NCBI GenBank assembly: GCA_031181145.1
Contig: JAPSLB010000002.1
Coordinates: forward strand, 1 to 64,000
Length of the DNA: 64,000 nucleotides
Reading direction: 5' to 3'
Origin: Microvirga sp.
GTDB taxonomy: Bacteria > Pseudomonadota > Alphaproteobacteria > Rhizobiales > Beijerinckiaceae
The notes below the pieces were generated by a model. It made no database searches and was not told where the DNA came from. It was given only the letters and a program-made list of their open reading frames with translations. Made by a program: the position numbers and the translations under genes. Positions 27,221 to 36,471 of the stretch are shown one piece after another. Numbering within the stretch: position 1 is the stretch's first letter; each line of letters begins with the position of its first letter.

Positions 27221-28504
27221 TCAGCTGAAGACGCTCGGGAGCCAGAGCGCAAGTTCCGGGAAGAACGCCAGCAGCGCGAGCAGGATGAACATCGACAGCA
27301 CGAAGGGCAGAGCCCCTGTGATGACGGCGCCCATCGACCCGCTCTTGCGCAGGCTTTGCACGACGAAGAGGTTGAGCCCAACCGGCGGCGTGATCAAGGC
27401 GGCCTCGACCAGAACGATGATGATGATGCCGAGCCAGATCGGATCGTAACCGAGAGCGAGCATGATCGGCGTGACGATCGGGATCGTCGTGATCATCATG
27501 GAGAGTGTCTCCATGAAGCAGCCGAGCACCAGATAGAAGATGACGATGATCAGCAGCATCCATCCTGGCGAAAGCCCCAGACCCGTGATCGAGCTGGTGA
27601 TCGCGTCGGTGAGGCCCGTGGCCGACATGATGAAGTTCAGGAAGGCGGCGCCGATCACGATCAGCATGATCATCGCCGTGGATCGCATCGTTCCCTCGAC
27701 CGCCTCGCGCAGCATCGTCAAGGTCAAACGGCGGGACCATGCCGCGAGGATCAGCGCGCCCAGCACGCCAAGAGCGGCAGCTTCCGTGGGCGTGGCGAGA
27801 CCGGCATAGATCGAGCCCACGACGAGGAAGAAAATTCCAAGCGGCGGCGCGAGATGAGCCAGGCTCTTCATGCGCTCGCCCCAGGTGGCCTGAATCTTGT
27901 GCCCGCCCCAGGACGGCTTCGCGACACAGCTCACCACGATCACCAGCATGAACAGGCCGGCCATCAGAATGCCCGGGATAATGCCGGCAAGGTAGAGTTT
28001 AGGCACGGACGAGTTGGTGAGAACGCCGTAGATCACGAGATTGATCGAAGGCGGAATGAGAATGCCGAGAGTTCCGCCCGCCGCGAGGCTGCCGAGAAAG
28101 AGCGGCTCGTTGTACCCATAGCGCTTGATCTGCGGGATCGCGACCGTGCCGACCGTCGCGGCGGTGGCGACGCTCGATCCGGAGGTTGCCGAGAACAGGG
28201 TGGACGCCCCGATATTCGCGTGCATCAGGCCGCCGGGCAGCCAGGAGAGCCATAGGCTCATGGCACCATACATCCGCTCGGCGAAGCCGGCCCGCAACAG
28301 AATCTCTCCGAGCAGGATGAACAGGGGCACCGCCACCATCAGGAATTCGTTATTCGTGCTCCACGACAGCTCGCCGATGGCCCGGGTCAGGGGCAACATG
28401 GAGTACAGCGGATCCAGGATCAGTCCGAGCACCCCGAGAGCGGCGCCGACGGGAATGCTCAGCCCGATAAGGACGAGCAGGAGGATCAGTGCAGTGGCAA
28501 CCAT
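27221..28504 (-). CDS. dctM: TRAP transporter large permease (DctM)
   Basis: Inner-membrane protein of 427 residues with about 12 helices, the ion-coupled transport subunit of a TRAP system. Diagnostic segments are NEFLMVAVPLFILLGEILLRAG, SGSSVATAATVGTVAIPQIKRYGY, GGTLGILIPPSINLVIYGVLTNSSVPKLYLAGIIPG, GLATPTEAAALGVLGAL and the C-terminal ALITPPVGLNLFVVQSL. It starts 6 nt after the end of dctQ. It imports an organic acid with Na+ using the DctP protein; the ligand is unknown. Confidence 0.93.
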   Translation of the reverse strand: MVATALILLLVLIGLSIPVGAALGVLGLILDPLYSMLPLTRAIGELSWSTNNEFLMVAVPLFILLGEILLRAGFAERMYGAMSLWLSWLPGGLMHANIGASTLFSATSGSSVATAATVGTVAIPQIKRYGYNEPLFLGSLAAGGTLGILIPPSINLVIYGVLTNSSVPKLYLAGIIPGILMAGLFMLVIVVSCVAKPSWGGHKIQATWGERMKSLAHLAPPLGIFFLVVGSIYAGLATPTEAAALGVLGALILAAWSRRLTLTMLREAVEGTMRSTAMIMLIVIGAAFLNFIMSATGLTDAITSSITGLGLSPGWMLLIIVIFYLVLGCFMETLSMMITTIPIVTPIMLALGYDPIWLGIIIIVLVEAALITPPVGLNLFVVQSLRKSGSMGAVITGALPFVLSMFILLALLAFFPELALWLPSVFS

Positions 28505-28510
28505 ATCGCT

Positions 28511-29122
28511 TTAACCCTTAACCATGCGCTCGCCCGCGGCGGCTTCTTCTTCGGCTTCCTCCTGAGTCGAGCGGACACCGGCGATCGCCTTGAGGTCATC
28601 AATTCTACCCGTGACCAGTGCCCACGAGGCCCGCACCAGCATGAGAGCCAAAACCAGGCACATCCAGATCAGGCCCAGCAGCCAAAGCCCCTGCGGAATG
28701 TAGAGCGGCGTCGCCAAAGGCGTGTTGGCAGCAGAATTCTGCACCCAGGAGGCGGCAACGACGTCGTAGGCATAGAAGGTCATTACGACCATGAAGATCC
28801 CGAGCGTCACGAGGGAGAGCCAATCCAGGACGGCCGATACGCGAACGGGCAGGTGTTGATAGAGCACGTCAACACGCACATTCGCGCGTTGGAGGGTCGC
28901 AAAGGCGAACGCCCAGGACGTGCTGATCGCGAAGGCGTAGCTCGACAACTCATCGGCGCCGCCGGTGCTGAAGCCGAAAAATTTCCGCACGATGACGTCG
29001 AAGGAGATCAGCAGCACGCTGCCGATCGTCAAAGCGCCGCCAAACCATACGGCCCAGCGCGACATGTGCTCGGCCGCGTTTAGCAGGCTGCCGAGAAGGG
29101 AAGGTCGTATGGTCGGTGCCAT
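28511..29122 (-). CDS. dctQ: TRAP transporter small permease (DctQ)
   Basis: Inner-membrane protein of 203 residues with four helices, the structural partner of DctM. The family pattern is visible in DVIVRKFFGFSTGGADELSSYAFAISTSWAFAFATLQRANVRVDVLYQHLP. The Glu in the DELSSY segment and the RANVRVDVL loop are conserved in DctQ proteins. The C-terminus is a charged tail (RSTQEEAEEEAAAGERMVKG) longer than usual. It is preceded by AAGGTGG and lies 111 nt after dctP, with a strong hairpin between. Confidence 0.9.
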   Translation of the reverse strand: MAPTIRPSLLGSLLNAAEHMSRWAVWFGGALTIGSVLLISFDVIVRKFFGFSTGGADELSSYAFAISTSWAFAFATLQRANVRVDVLYQHLPVRVSAVLDWLSLVTLGIFMVVMTFYAYDVVAASWVQNSAANTPLATPLYIPQGLWLLGLIWMCLVLALMLVRASWALVTGRIDDLKAIAGVRSTQEEAEEEAAAGERMVKG

Positions 29123-29191
29123 GATTCCACCTTTACCTGCACGTTGATCGCCGCCTCGAGCCAGAGGCTAACCGGCTCATAGGCAGGAACA

Positions 29192-29224
29192 GGCGCGCCG
29201 GATCTGCGGTAGATCCGGCGCGCC
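29192..29224 (-). terminator. Intercistronic hairpin between dctP and dctQ
   Basis: A perfect 14-bp stem (GGCGCGCCGGATCT and its complement) with a 5-nt loop starts 9 nt after the dctP stop codon. There is no T-tract. Such hairpins after a binding-protein gene protect its mRNA or partly block readthrough, so that the periplasmic protein exceeds the membrane subunits. Confidence 0.65.
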
Positions 29225-29233
29225 TCCGTCACA

Positions 29234-30283
29234 TTACTTGGAGACCGTGACGTTCAACGTCTTCCCGATCGTGTCGTTGAAGCTCTGCACGCATTCGGCC
29301 GAGCAGCGCGCTGCCCATTTCGGCAGGATGGATTCCTGCAGCGCCTTCTGAAGAAGGGCGCGATCGGCATCGCTCGGCTGAACCAGCTTCATCTTGCCCT
29401 TGACGGGCAGAGTGCAGGCATCCGAGCCCGTGTTGCAGTCGTAACCCTGCTGGGTCTGTTCGTCGGCAGCCTTCCAGATGTCGTCCATCAAAGTCTTGAT
29501 GTTCGTCTGGACGAACTCCTGCACCTTGGGGTCGAGCTTGTCCCAGGTCGCCTGGTTGACGGCGTGGATTTGCTGATTCCAGTTGATCGGGAGCGCGTAG
29601 AGGTGGGTCGAGACTTCGTACCACTTGGCCGAATAGCCCGAAAGCGAGCCGGTGATGGCGCAATCGACGACCTTGTTCTGCAGAGCCGGCACCACTTCGC
29701 CGAAGGCCATCGTCACGCTCGAACCACCAAAGGCCTCGACGAATTCGGCCTGGGTGCGGCTGCTGGTGCGAACCTTCTTGCCCTTGAGGTCGGCAAGGCC
29801 GTTCACCTCGGCGTTGCAGAACAGAACCTGCGCCGGATAGGTGGAGATGCCCAGGAGCTTGACCCGCGAGCCTTCCCCATAGAATTTCGCGTAGACCGGC
29901 TCGAAGGCTTCGGTGACCTGACGCGCCGTCTTTACGTCGGGCGCGAGGCCTGCGAGGTCGATTGCCTCGTTGATCGGATTGTCGCTGGCGAAGTAGGACA
30001 GCGTCGCCGTACCGAACGGGATGACGCCCTGCGACATCAGGCGGAGAATTTCAGGCCCTTTGAGGCCCATCTCGTTGAAACCCTTGATCTCTGCGGTAAC
30101 CTGCCCGTTCGAGCGCTCGGGGATCGTCTTCGTCCAGAACGGCTTCTCGAAGTCGTTATAAGCGGTGAGATTGCTGAGGCCTCCGACGATCTGAAGATGG
30201 GTCTTCGGCAGATCCTGAGCGAGCGCCGCACCAGAGAGGCTGAGCAGGGCTGCGGCTCCGACGGCATAAGCGAGTCTTTTCAT
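29234..30283 (-). CDS. dctP: TRAP transporter solute-binding protein (DctP family)
   Basis: Periplasmic 349-residue protein with a signal peptide ending GAALAQD. The DctP fold is shown by FGTATLSYFASDNPINEAID, the segment LADLKGKKVRTSSRTQAEFVEAFGGSSVTMAFGEVVPALQNKVVDCAITG (conserved Arg for carboxylate binding in KVRTSSR), and NQATWDKLDPKVQEFVQ. Four Cys residues near the C-terminus (YDCNTGSDAC and RCSAEC) could form disulfides, which is unusual for the family. AGAGGATG precedes the start. It lies 231 nt downstream of the LysR gene on the same strand. Confidence 0.9.
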   Translation of the reverse strand: MKRLAYAVGAAALLSLSGAALAQDLPKTHLQIVGGLSNLTAYNDFEKPFWTKTIPERSNGQVTAEIKGFNEMGLKGPEILRLMSQGVIPFGTATLSYFASDNPINEAIDLAGLAPDVKTARQVTEAFEPVYAKFYGEGSRVKLLGISTYPAQVLFCNAEVNGLADLKGKKVRTSSRTQAEFVEAFGGSSVTMAFGEVVPALQNKVVDCAITGSLSGYSAKWYEVSTHLYALPINWNQQIHAVNQATWDKLDPKVQEFVQTNIKTLMDDIWKAADEQTQQGYDCNTGSDACTLPVKGKMKLVQPSDADRALLQKALQESILPKWAARCSAECVQSFNDTIGKTLNVTVSK

Positions 30284-30503
30284 GGTGTGTCATCCTCTGG
30301 TTCAATATTGCTGCTGAGCGAAGACACATGCAGGTCGGACGAAGCGTCTCTATCCGTCTCCGACTTTCAGAGACGTCGGGCGATCACCGGGAAACCGGTG
30401 TCGCGCAATCGCGCTTCGCATTCTGAACCTAGCCGTCATTCCTCAGCCTGGCCACATTGCATCCTAGGAACCTTTGGCTTGTCTATTCGTATGTTTTGAT
30501 AGG

Positions 30504-30526
30504 GGGTATAAAATCTACTTATACCC
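30504..30526. promoter_or_regulatory. Perfect inverted repeat at the LysR 3' end, candidate LysR-type operator
   Basis: GGGTATAA and TTATACCC flank a 7-nt centre. The dyad contains a T-N11-A pattern (30509 and 30521), typical of LysR-regulator binding sites. It overlaps the LysR stop codon and lies about 220 nt upstream of dctP. A transcript-end hairpin is the alternative. Confidence 0.45.
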
Positions 30527-31429
30527 TCTTGGCGCCCTGCCCCCGGTACGCACGGCAACTTCCTGCGCGAGCATGGCAATCGACCGCATGGAACGACTTT
30601 CGAGGCCATCGATCCAGCTCGCGGTGAAACTCAGATCCGGCAGCGGATCGCTCTCCACATCGAGGATCTGCAGTTCGCCGGAAGCAAGCTCCCGGTCAAG
30701 GAACACCGGCGTGATCACGGCGGTTCCGATGCCGTCCAGGGCCATGCGCACAATCATCGAAACGGATGCGCTGCCGTACATCCGCGGCGTCCTCACCCCG
30801 GCACGCATGAGCATATCCCGCACCACACGGTAAGGGCTGCTGCTGGAGGGGTGCGTAATGATCGGCCTGCCGGCGATACGTTCCAGCGTAACGCGGTCGC
30901 CTCCGAGTTGCAGCATTGGGCTGGCTACCCACGAGAGCGAATAGGTGCAGAGCGGCAGGTTTTCGACGCGCTCCTCCAGGACAGGCCCCATCAGGAATGC
31001 GAGATCGATCTGCCGCGACATCAGATGGGAGCGAAGGACGGGCGTGCTGTCGACTTCGATCTCCAGAACGAGAGCCGGATAGGCGTTATGCACCTCCTCA
31101 ATGAAGGTTGACAGCCATGTCTGCACGATCGTTTCCGCAACGCCGATCCGGATCGTGCCGCTCATCACGTTCTGATCCTGTGCCGCCTTCACCATGTCGC
31201 GCCGAGCCTGCATCATGCGCTCGGCATGCGAGAGCATTTCCTGGCCCTTCGCGGTCAGCGTCACGCCGCGGACGTCCCGCTCGAACAAGCGCACCCCGAG
31301 CGCGGATTCCAGGGAGGCGATCCGTTGCGATACGGCCGGCTGTGTCGTCCCCAGCTTCTCCGATGCCGCCCTGAGACTGCCGAGCGCCGCCGCCCAGAAG
31401 AATGTTTCAATGTTTCTGAAATCGATCAT
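30515..31429 (-). CDS. LysR-family transcriptional regulator
   Basis: Cytoplasmic regulator of 304 residues. The N-terminal winged helix-turn-helix is IETFFWAAALGSLRAASEKLGTTQPAVSQRIASLESALGVRLFERD, followed by a linker helix and a periplasmic-binding-protein-like effector domain (IRIGVAETIVQTWLSTFIEEV onward). Start at MIDFRNIETFF; a longer extension is not typical for the family. It is encoded directly upstream of, and on the same strand as, the TRAP-DUF2848-amidase-DUF1445 genes, so it most likely controls them in response to the imported acid. Confidence 0.9.
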   Translation of the reverse strand: MIDFRNIETFFWAAALGSLRAASEKLGTTQPAVSQRIASLESALGVRLFERDVRGVTLTAKGQEMLSHAERMMQARRDMVKAAQDQNVMSGTIRIGVAETIVQTWLSTFIEEVHNAYPALVLEIEVDSTPVLRSHLMSRQIDLAFLMGPVLEERVENLPLCTYSLSWVASPMLQLGGDRVTLERIAGRPIITHPSSSSPYRVVRDMLMRAGVRTPRMYGSASVSMIVRMALDGIGTAVITPVFLDRELASGELQILDVESDPLPDLSFTASWIDGLESRSMRSIAMLAQEVAVRTGGRAPRGYK

Positions 31430-31567
31430 AAGCTGTTCGCTCGGCGAGGTGACGTTCCATCTCGCGAATAACATACCCGGAGTACCCGCGGGCTGCGATA
31501 GACCTGGTGCCACCTCAGGATGTGCGGTGATCGAGGCCTGATCTTTCTCCCGTGGGTCTGTCGCTCT

Positions 31568-32383
31568 TCAGGCTGACGGCCGAATCCCGGCACGATGCAG
31601 CAGGCGCCAGCGCCTTGCTGCGATCAACGACGCGTTCCACCCGATGCTGACACCCAGAGCCAGGATCAGCGACACGGCGGTTCCGAGCCGCACCGCGCAA
31701 AGGTGCAGCAGGCTCAGTGCGCCCACGAATCCGATCATGCCCGGTACCCCGTTGGCAACCACGGATGCCGCCGCGACGCCGCCCACCCTCGGATGCAGGA
31801 TCAGTGCCAGGCTCATCAGGACGACCGGGGCCAAAGCCGCTACGGCTGCGATCGACGGGCCAAGGGTTCTTCCCGCAACGACGGTCACACCAACCACGAT
31901 CATGACCAGGGCGGCCCTGAAGGGAATATCCCATGCCCGCTTTCTCGGAGACACCGGCATGGCCGACGCCGAGAACTTTCGCGCGAGCGGGATAGCCACA
32001 GCATAGACGGCCATGTTCAGCGTGAGGGCGCTGCCGAGGGACCACTGGCCTTTCAGAACGCCCCAGATCGCGATGGCCCAAACCGCCAAGGCGGAGCCGA
32101 CGCTCGCGAGAACTCCCAGCCTCTGTGCGACGGCGGCATAGACGAGCATATAGATCACTGTCGCCGCGGAAACCGTGAGGCCTGCCAGGGCGCTCGTCGC
32201 GATGAAATCGGAGTCATGATCGAGCGCCAGGAATGCATAGGCAGGACCAGCCGAGATGGGCAGCGTCGCGATCATGGCCCCCAGGAACGGGCCACTTCGC
32301 TCCACGACCAGCGAGGCTGCGACCACAATGGCAGCGCTGGTCAGCATCTTCATGACGAGCGGCATCCAGAAAGAGACGTCCAA
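31568..32383 (-). CDS. Polytopic membrane protein of unknown function
   Basis: Integral membrane protein of 271 residues with about eight to nine predicted helices and short loops (FWMPLVMKMLTSAAIVVAASLVVE, GAMIATLPISAGPAYAFLALDHD, ALAPVVLMSLALILHPRVGG). The repeated Gly/Ala-rich helices look like a small transporter, but I do not recognise the family. A TTG start follows a GAAGG by about 9 nt; an ATG six codons later (MPLVMKM) is the alternative. It lies between the LysR gene and the GGDEF-EAL gene, all on the same strand but with gaps, so no operon is implied. Confidence 0.7.
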   Translation of the reverse strand: MDVSFWMPLVMKMLTSAAIVVAASLVVERSGPFLGAMIATLPISAGPAYAFLALDHDSDFIATSALAGLTVSAATVIYMLVYAAVAQRLGVLASVGSALAVWAIAIWGVLKGQWSLGSALTLNMAVYAVAIPLARKFSASAMPVSPRKRAWDIPFRAALVMIVVGVTVVAGRTLGPSIAAVAALAPVVLMSLALILHPRVGGVAAASVVANGVPGMIGFVGALSLLHLCAVRLGTAVSLILALGVSIGWNASLIAARRWRLLHRAGIRPSA

Positions 32384-32749
32384 GACCTGAGACCTTCGAA
32401 TGAAATGCCCGAGAGCGGAAGCCCGTCTCGTCCGACCTCCGCGACCCCACGCGACATATCAGACTTTCTTCAGGCGGGATAAGATTCACATGATCATGCC
32501 GGCTGGAGACAGGAACTCGCGCCGCCGAAGCAAGATCATGGGCGCATTAACAAGTTCCCCGAGCTGAAGTCAAAGCCGCGCCTGCCCGTACCCGGCAGAT
32601 CGGACGAGCCCGTCTTGCTTATGCGGCTGGAGATCGGGCATGAGATCCTGCCAGCTCCGGTCGCGTCGTGTCGGGACGACGAATTCAAAGGCCGCAAAGG
32701 ATCAAGTGGGAACATCCCCCGCCTACTGGAAGCGGGAGAGATCGCTTCG
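32384..32749. other. Intergenic region, nothing recognised
   Basis: About 365 bp between the membrane protein gene and the 3' end of the GGDEF-EAL gene. Short frames on both strands lack recognisable content; no hairpin or repeat stands out. Confidence 0.4.
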
Positions 32750-35707
32750 CTATTTTCGCGAATGGAGTCCCCTGAACATATCATCGTCGCTCCAGCCCCG
32801 GATGAAGCCAGGCAATTCTGAGGCCGTGATCGGCTTCGAATAGAAAAAGCCCTGAGCATTGTGACATCCTAGGGCACCCAGGCGCTGCGCCTGGCCGGGA
32901 GTCTCGACACCCTCGGCCGTCACCGTCAGATTGAGGCTCTGGCCGAGCTTGATGACCGCAGCGATAATGGCGGCATCGTCCGCATCCTCCTCCAGGTCGC
33001 GAACAAAGCTCCGGTCGATCTTCACATGATTGACTGGAAACTGCTTGAGGTGGGTCAACGACCCGTATCCGGTTCCGAAATCATCAAGGGCGATTTGGAC
33101 GCCGGCCTCCGAAAGCTGCCGTAGGATCGTTCCGGCATCCGCAGCGGCCTTGCCCAACAGAACCGTCTCGGTGACTTCAATCTCCAGACGATGGGGCGGA
33201 ACTTCAGATGCTTCGAGAACACCGAGTATCTCACCGGCAAGATCGGAACGGCTGAACTCCGCCGACGAGATGTTGACCGCGATCGAACCGAAATCCACTC
33301 CGCTGTGGAGCCATTGTCGCATGTCGGCGGCGACCTTGGCGAGCGTCTGCTGGCCAAGGGCCGACCCCAAGTCCAGATCGTCGAAGACTGAGCCAAAGAC
33401 ATCGGGCAGGAGAACCCCCTTGCTCGGATGCAACCAGCGTGCGAGAGCCTCGAAGCCGACGATCTTCTGAGTGAGCAGATCGATCTTAGGCTGGTAATAG
33501 GGAACGAACTGTCCTTTCGAGAGCGCTTTACGCACATCCTGTCTGAGAGCAGCCTGCTGTTCGATTTGGCGCCCCATCTCGGGCGTGTAGACTGCGGCTC
33601 GATTTCGCCCCAGAGCCTTGGCGCGGTAGAGCGCGATATCTGCCGCTTTCATGAGTTCCACAAGGTCGGCAGAATGGTCAGGAAAAGCCGAGACGCCGAT
33701 GCTGGTTCGCGTGACGAGCTTTCTCCCTGCATAGAGAAACGGCTTGCGCAGTCGCTTGATGGCCCTTTCTGCGTATCGGATCGTGTGTTCGAGTCGCAGA
33801 GGCTCGACAAGGATGATGCCGAATTCGTCGCCCCCGAACCTAGCGACCGTGTCGCAGTCACGGGTTATGCTGCGCAGACGTGCCGCAACCTCGCGCAGAA
33901 CGGCATCACCTGCATCATGACCGAGTAGATCGTTCACGACTTTGAAATCGTCGAGGTCCAGCATGAGAAGGCTGACGCTTGTGTCGTTGCGCCGGGCCTG
34001 AGCAAGAGCCTCTTCCAGCCGCTGCTGGAAGAGTACGCGATTGGGGAGCCCAGTCAGGGGATCGTGATTGGCAGAACGCCAGATAGCGGCTTCGGCGGCC
34101 TTGCTCTCGCTAATGTCGAAAGCCACCCCGACGATACGTTGAGGGCTGCGCTTCTCGCCGCGAATTCCAAGCCATTGTACATGACCGTTCGGAAGGATCA
34201 GACGTCCGTCGATCCGACTTGATCCGCGCTCCTCGATTTCCCTGAAGAAGACTTCTTGCTTGTGCACGTCGTCTGGATGAGTGCGCTCGAGAAGGGCCTG
34301 CAGCGAGGTAGGCGAGTATCCGAGCAGTTCGATAGAATTCGCAGTGCTCGTGATCTCCTGTGTCGTAAGGTCCAACTCCCAGGCTGTCATGCGCGCAGCC
34401 TGAAGAGCGAGCCGTAGGCGCTCTTCGCTGGCGCGAAGTTGCTCCTCCGCCAGCTTGCGCTCGTGAATATCGGAAAGTCCTCCAACCCATTCTCGAATTG
34501 ACCCATCCGAATTCCTTATGGGAACGGCTCGAGTTTGCATCCATCGGTACTCTCCGTTCCTGTGCAGCACACGGCACTCGGCTTCGTAGACGTCCCCCGA
34601 TGCAGCTGCCTCCAGCCATGACCGCCTTATTCTGTCGGCATCCTCGGGATGAACGACATCCACGCTGCCGAGATCGGCAGCCTCACTTCGGGTTTGACCG
34701 GTGATTTCCTCCCACCCCTGCGTTTGCGTAATCCTGCCGTCTGCCGTAGCCACCCATAGGACGACAGCGCTGGCCTTCAGAAGGGCACGGTATTGCTCCT
34801 CGCTTCTTGCCAACGCCACCTCGGCGGCTTTGGCTGCGTGAGTATCCGTGCTTGTGCCGAACCAGCGCTCGATACGTCCCTGATCGTCGTAAATTGGCTT
34901 AGCCCGTGCCTGGACCCATCGGTATTCGCCCCCATGGTGAAGAAGGCGGTACTCGGCCTCGTACGCTTCCCCTGTTCCAATCGAGTGCTGCCATCTTGCC
35001 AGAACCCGCTGACGATCATCGGGGTGGGCCGCCTTGCTCCAGACATCTTCGGCAGATGCCATTGACGCAATGCCCGTGAATTCATGCCAACGAACGCTGT
35101 AATAACACTCGCTTCCATCGGCTCGGGCAGACCACACCATATGGGGTATGGCCTCGGCTATGTCTCGCCAGTGCTTCTCGCGTGCTGCAATCGTGCCATT
35201 CGCCTGCCTGAGTTCCAGGAGATGCGTTGCGCTCTTCGAAAGTCCCAGCAGGGCCTCCGCCTGCTCTGGCGTGAGCCCTTCAGGTCGTGGCTTCGTGTCA
35301 CAGATGCAGAGAGTGCCGAATGCCTCTCCTTCACTCGTCACCAGAGGTGCGCCAGCATAAAAGCGCAGATGAGGCGGACCAGCGACTCCGGGAAGATCGC
35401 TGAAGCGCATGTCCTGAGAGGCATCGGGGATGACGAGCAATCCCGCCTGACGGAGCGTGAAAGCGCAGATCGTGGCTTCGAGCGGCGCCCCCTCCATGGT
35501 GAGGCCGACACGGGACTTAAACCAAAGACGCCGCTCATCAAGAATGCCAATGGTCGCAACTGGTACCTGGCAAATCTGAGCGGCTGCCTTTGCAAGACCC
35601 TCGAAGGCCGCTTCCGGGCCGCTGCGAAATACACCCGAGCGTCGTCCCGCAGCAGTTCCATCGGCCTCACGAAGAGACGAGGCGCCCGTAGAGAAAGGCC
35701 GCAGCAT
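32750..35707 (-). CDS. GAF-PAS-PAS-PAS-GGDEF-EAL cyclic-di-GMP signalling protein
   Basis: Cytoplasmic protein of 985 residues with no membrane segment. Domains in order: GAF (about 30-165), three PAS/PAC modules (about 180-295, 305-420, 430-535), GGDEF (about 545-705) and EAL (about 725-975). The cyclase motif GGDEF is intact at 625-629 and is preceded by an RDCD product-inhibition site at 616-619. The phosphodiesterase domain keeps EAL (753-755), the Asn of AVNISS, the EVTE Glu, DD at 875-876, KIDRS and EGVET. Both making and breaking of cyclic-di-GMP are therefore possible, controlled by the PAS/GAF sensors. The ATG lacks a strong Shine-Dalgarno, suggesting low expression. Confidence 0.92.
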   Translation of the reverse strand: MLRPFSTGASSLREADGTAAGRRSGVFRSGPEAAFEGLAKAAAQICQVPVATIGILDERRLWFKSRVGLTMEGAPLEATICAFTLRQAGLLVIPDASQDMRFSDLPGVAGPPHLRFYAGAPLVTSEGEAFGTLCICDTKPRPEGLTPEQAEALLGLSKSATHLLELRQANGTIAAREKHWRDIAEAIPHMVWSARADGSECYYSVRWHEFTGIASMASAEDVWSKAAHPDDRQRVLARWQHSIGTGEAYEAEYRLLHHGGEYRWVQARAKPIYDDQGRIERWFGTSTDTHAAKAAEVALARSEEQYRALLKASAVVLWVATADGRITQTQGWEEITGQTRSEAADLGSVDVVHPEDADRIRRSWLEAAASGDVYEAECRVLHRNGEYRWMQTRAVPIRNSDGSIREWVGGLSDIHERKLAEEQLRASEERLRLALQAARMTAWELDLTTQEITSTANSIELLGYSPTSLQALLERTHPDDVHKQEVFFREIEERGSSRIDGRLILPNGHVQWLGIRGEKRSPQRIVGVAFDISESKAAEAAIWRSANHDPLTGLPNRVLFQQRLEEALAQARRNDTSVSLLMLDLDDFKVVNDLLGHDAGDAVLREVAARLRSITRDCDTVARFGGDEFGIILVEPLRLEHTIRYAERAIKRLRKPFLYAGRKLVTRTSIGVSAFPDHSADLVELMKAADIALYRAKALGRNRAAVYTPEMGRQIEQQAALRQDVRKALSKGQFVPYYQPKIDLLTQKIVGFEALARWLHPSKGVLLPDVFGSVFDDLDLGSALGQQTLAKVAADMRQWLHSGVDFGSIAVNISSAEFSRSDLAGEILGVLEASEVPPHRLEIEVTETVLLGKAAADAGTILRQLSEAGVQIALDDFGTGYGSLTHLKQFPVNHVKIDRSFVRDLEEDADDAAIIAAVIKLGQSLNLTVTAEGVETPGQAQRLGALGCHNAQGFFYSKPITASELPGFIRGWSDDDMFRGLHSRK

Positions 35708-36087
35708 GAGGATCGCACCCGTTAGGCAATGACATTACACGATCAACTGAGCACACAAGCACGAAAGATGGCCGTGCCCGCCGCAGTCGTTTTTGCATGT
35801 GAATATAAGCGGCCGACGATTGCCTAGAGCTGACGTTCGCTTAAGTGTCCCCGGAACGATGGGCTGCTTTTGCGTTCCAGGGTCTCATCTGAGGATCAGC
35901 CAAGACTCAGAGAGGAAGTCACGGGAGGTGTTGGACATCCGACGGCGACTGGAAGTGTTTATCTGTACAGAAACCTCGTGGCCCCCTGTCGTCTCGGCTC
36001 GCACGGGAGAGCGCCAAGCGCCGCTACACGTGATAGCCGGAGCTGCCGGCACGCCCTCTTGCGTCCTCGAACGCGCTGGATTGACCT
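35708..36087. other. Intergenic region at the edge of a gene-poor accessory stretch
   Basis: About 380 bp with no credible gene on either strand. It opens a 3.4-kb stretch of low coding density and mixed base composition. Confidence 0.4.
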
Positions 36088-36471
36088 CTAATCCAGCGCG
36101 ATCGCCTTGAGAGCACGACGAACAGCAATGCGTGCCGCATCGACATGCCCCGCGGCGAGCAGCTCCTCAACGATCCTGAGTGCCATGACCGCGTCCGGGC
36201 GCTGATTGTCTTCCTGGTTCGAGCAGGACCCGCGATGATCGCTCTCCGTTTCACCAATGACCTCATCCGTCTGTCCCAAGAGAAAGGCGGGACTGCACTT
36301 GAGGGCTGCAGCGAGGCTCGCAAGAGCCTGCTCAGACGGCGCATTGAGGCGGCCGGTTATAATATCCTGAATAAAGCCTGGACCCAAACCCGAGTCCAAT
36401 GATGCCTTCCGCCAGGAGATCTTGAGCACACCGATTCTTTCGCCGATGCGATGTCTGAGGATCTCATTCAC
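36088..36471 (-). CDS. XRE-family helix-turn-helix regulator
   Basis: Small regulator of 127 residues. The N-terminal domain (RIGERIGVLKISWRKASLDSGLGPGFIQDIITGRLNAPSEQALASLAAALKCSPAFLLG) is a lambda-repressor-like HTH similar to Cro/C1-type proteins, and the sequence after it is a polar linker plus a short helical tail (ALRIVEELLAAGHVDAARIAVRRALKAIAL). I start it at a GTG six nt after GGGAG rather than at the TTG eight codons earlier. No neighbouring toxin or phage gene is visible, so its target is unknown. Confidence 0.8.
   Translation of the reverse strand: MNEILRHRIGERIGVLKISWRKASLDSGLGPGFIQDIITGRLNAPSEQALASLAAALKCSPAFLLGQTDEVIGETESDHRGSCSNQEDNQRPDAVMALRIVEELLAAGHVDAARIAVRRALKAIALD

Noticed and set aside
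27180-27740. An N-terminal extension of the DUF2848 gene by about 187 codons
   Set aside because: The extension lies within dctM in another frame and reads as His/Arg/Asp-rich nonsense. The family begins at the ATG at 27179.
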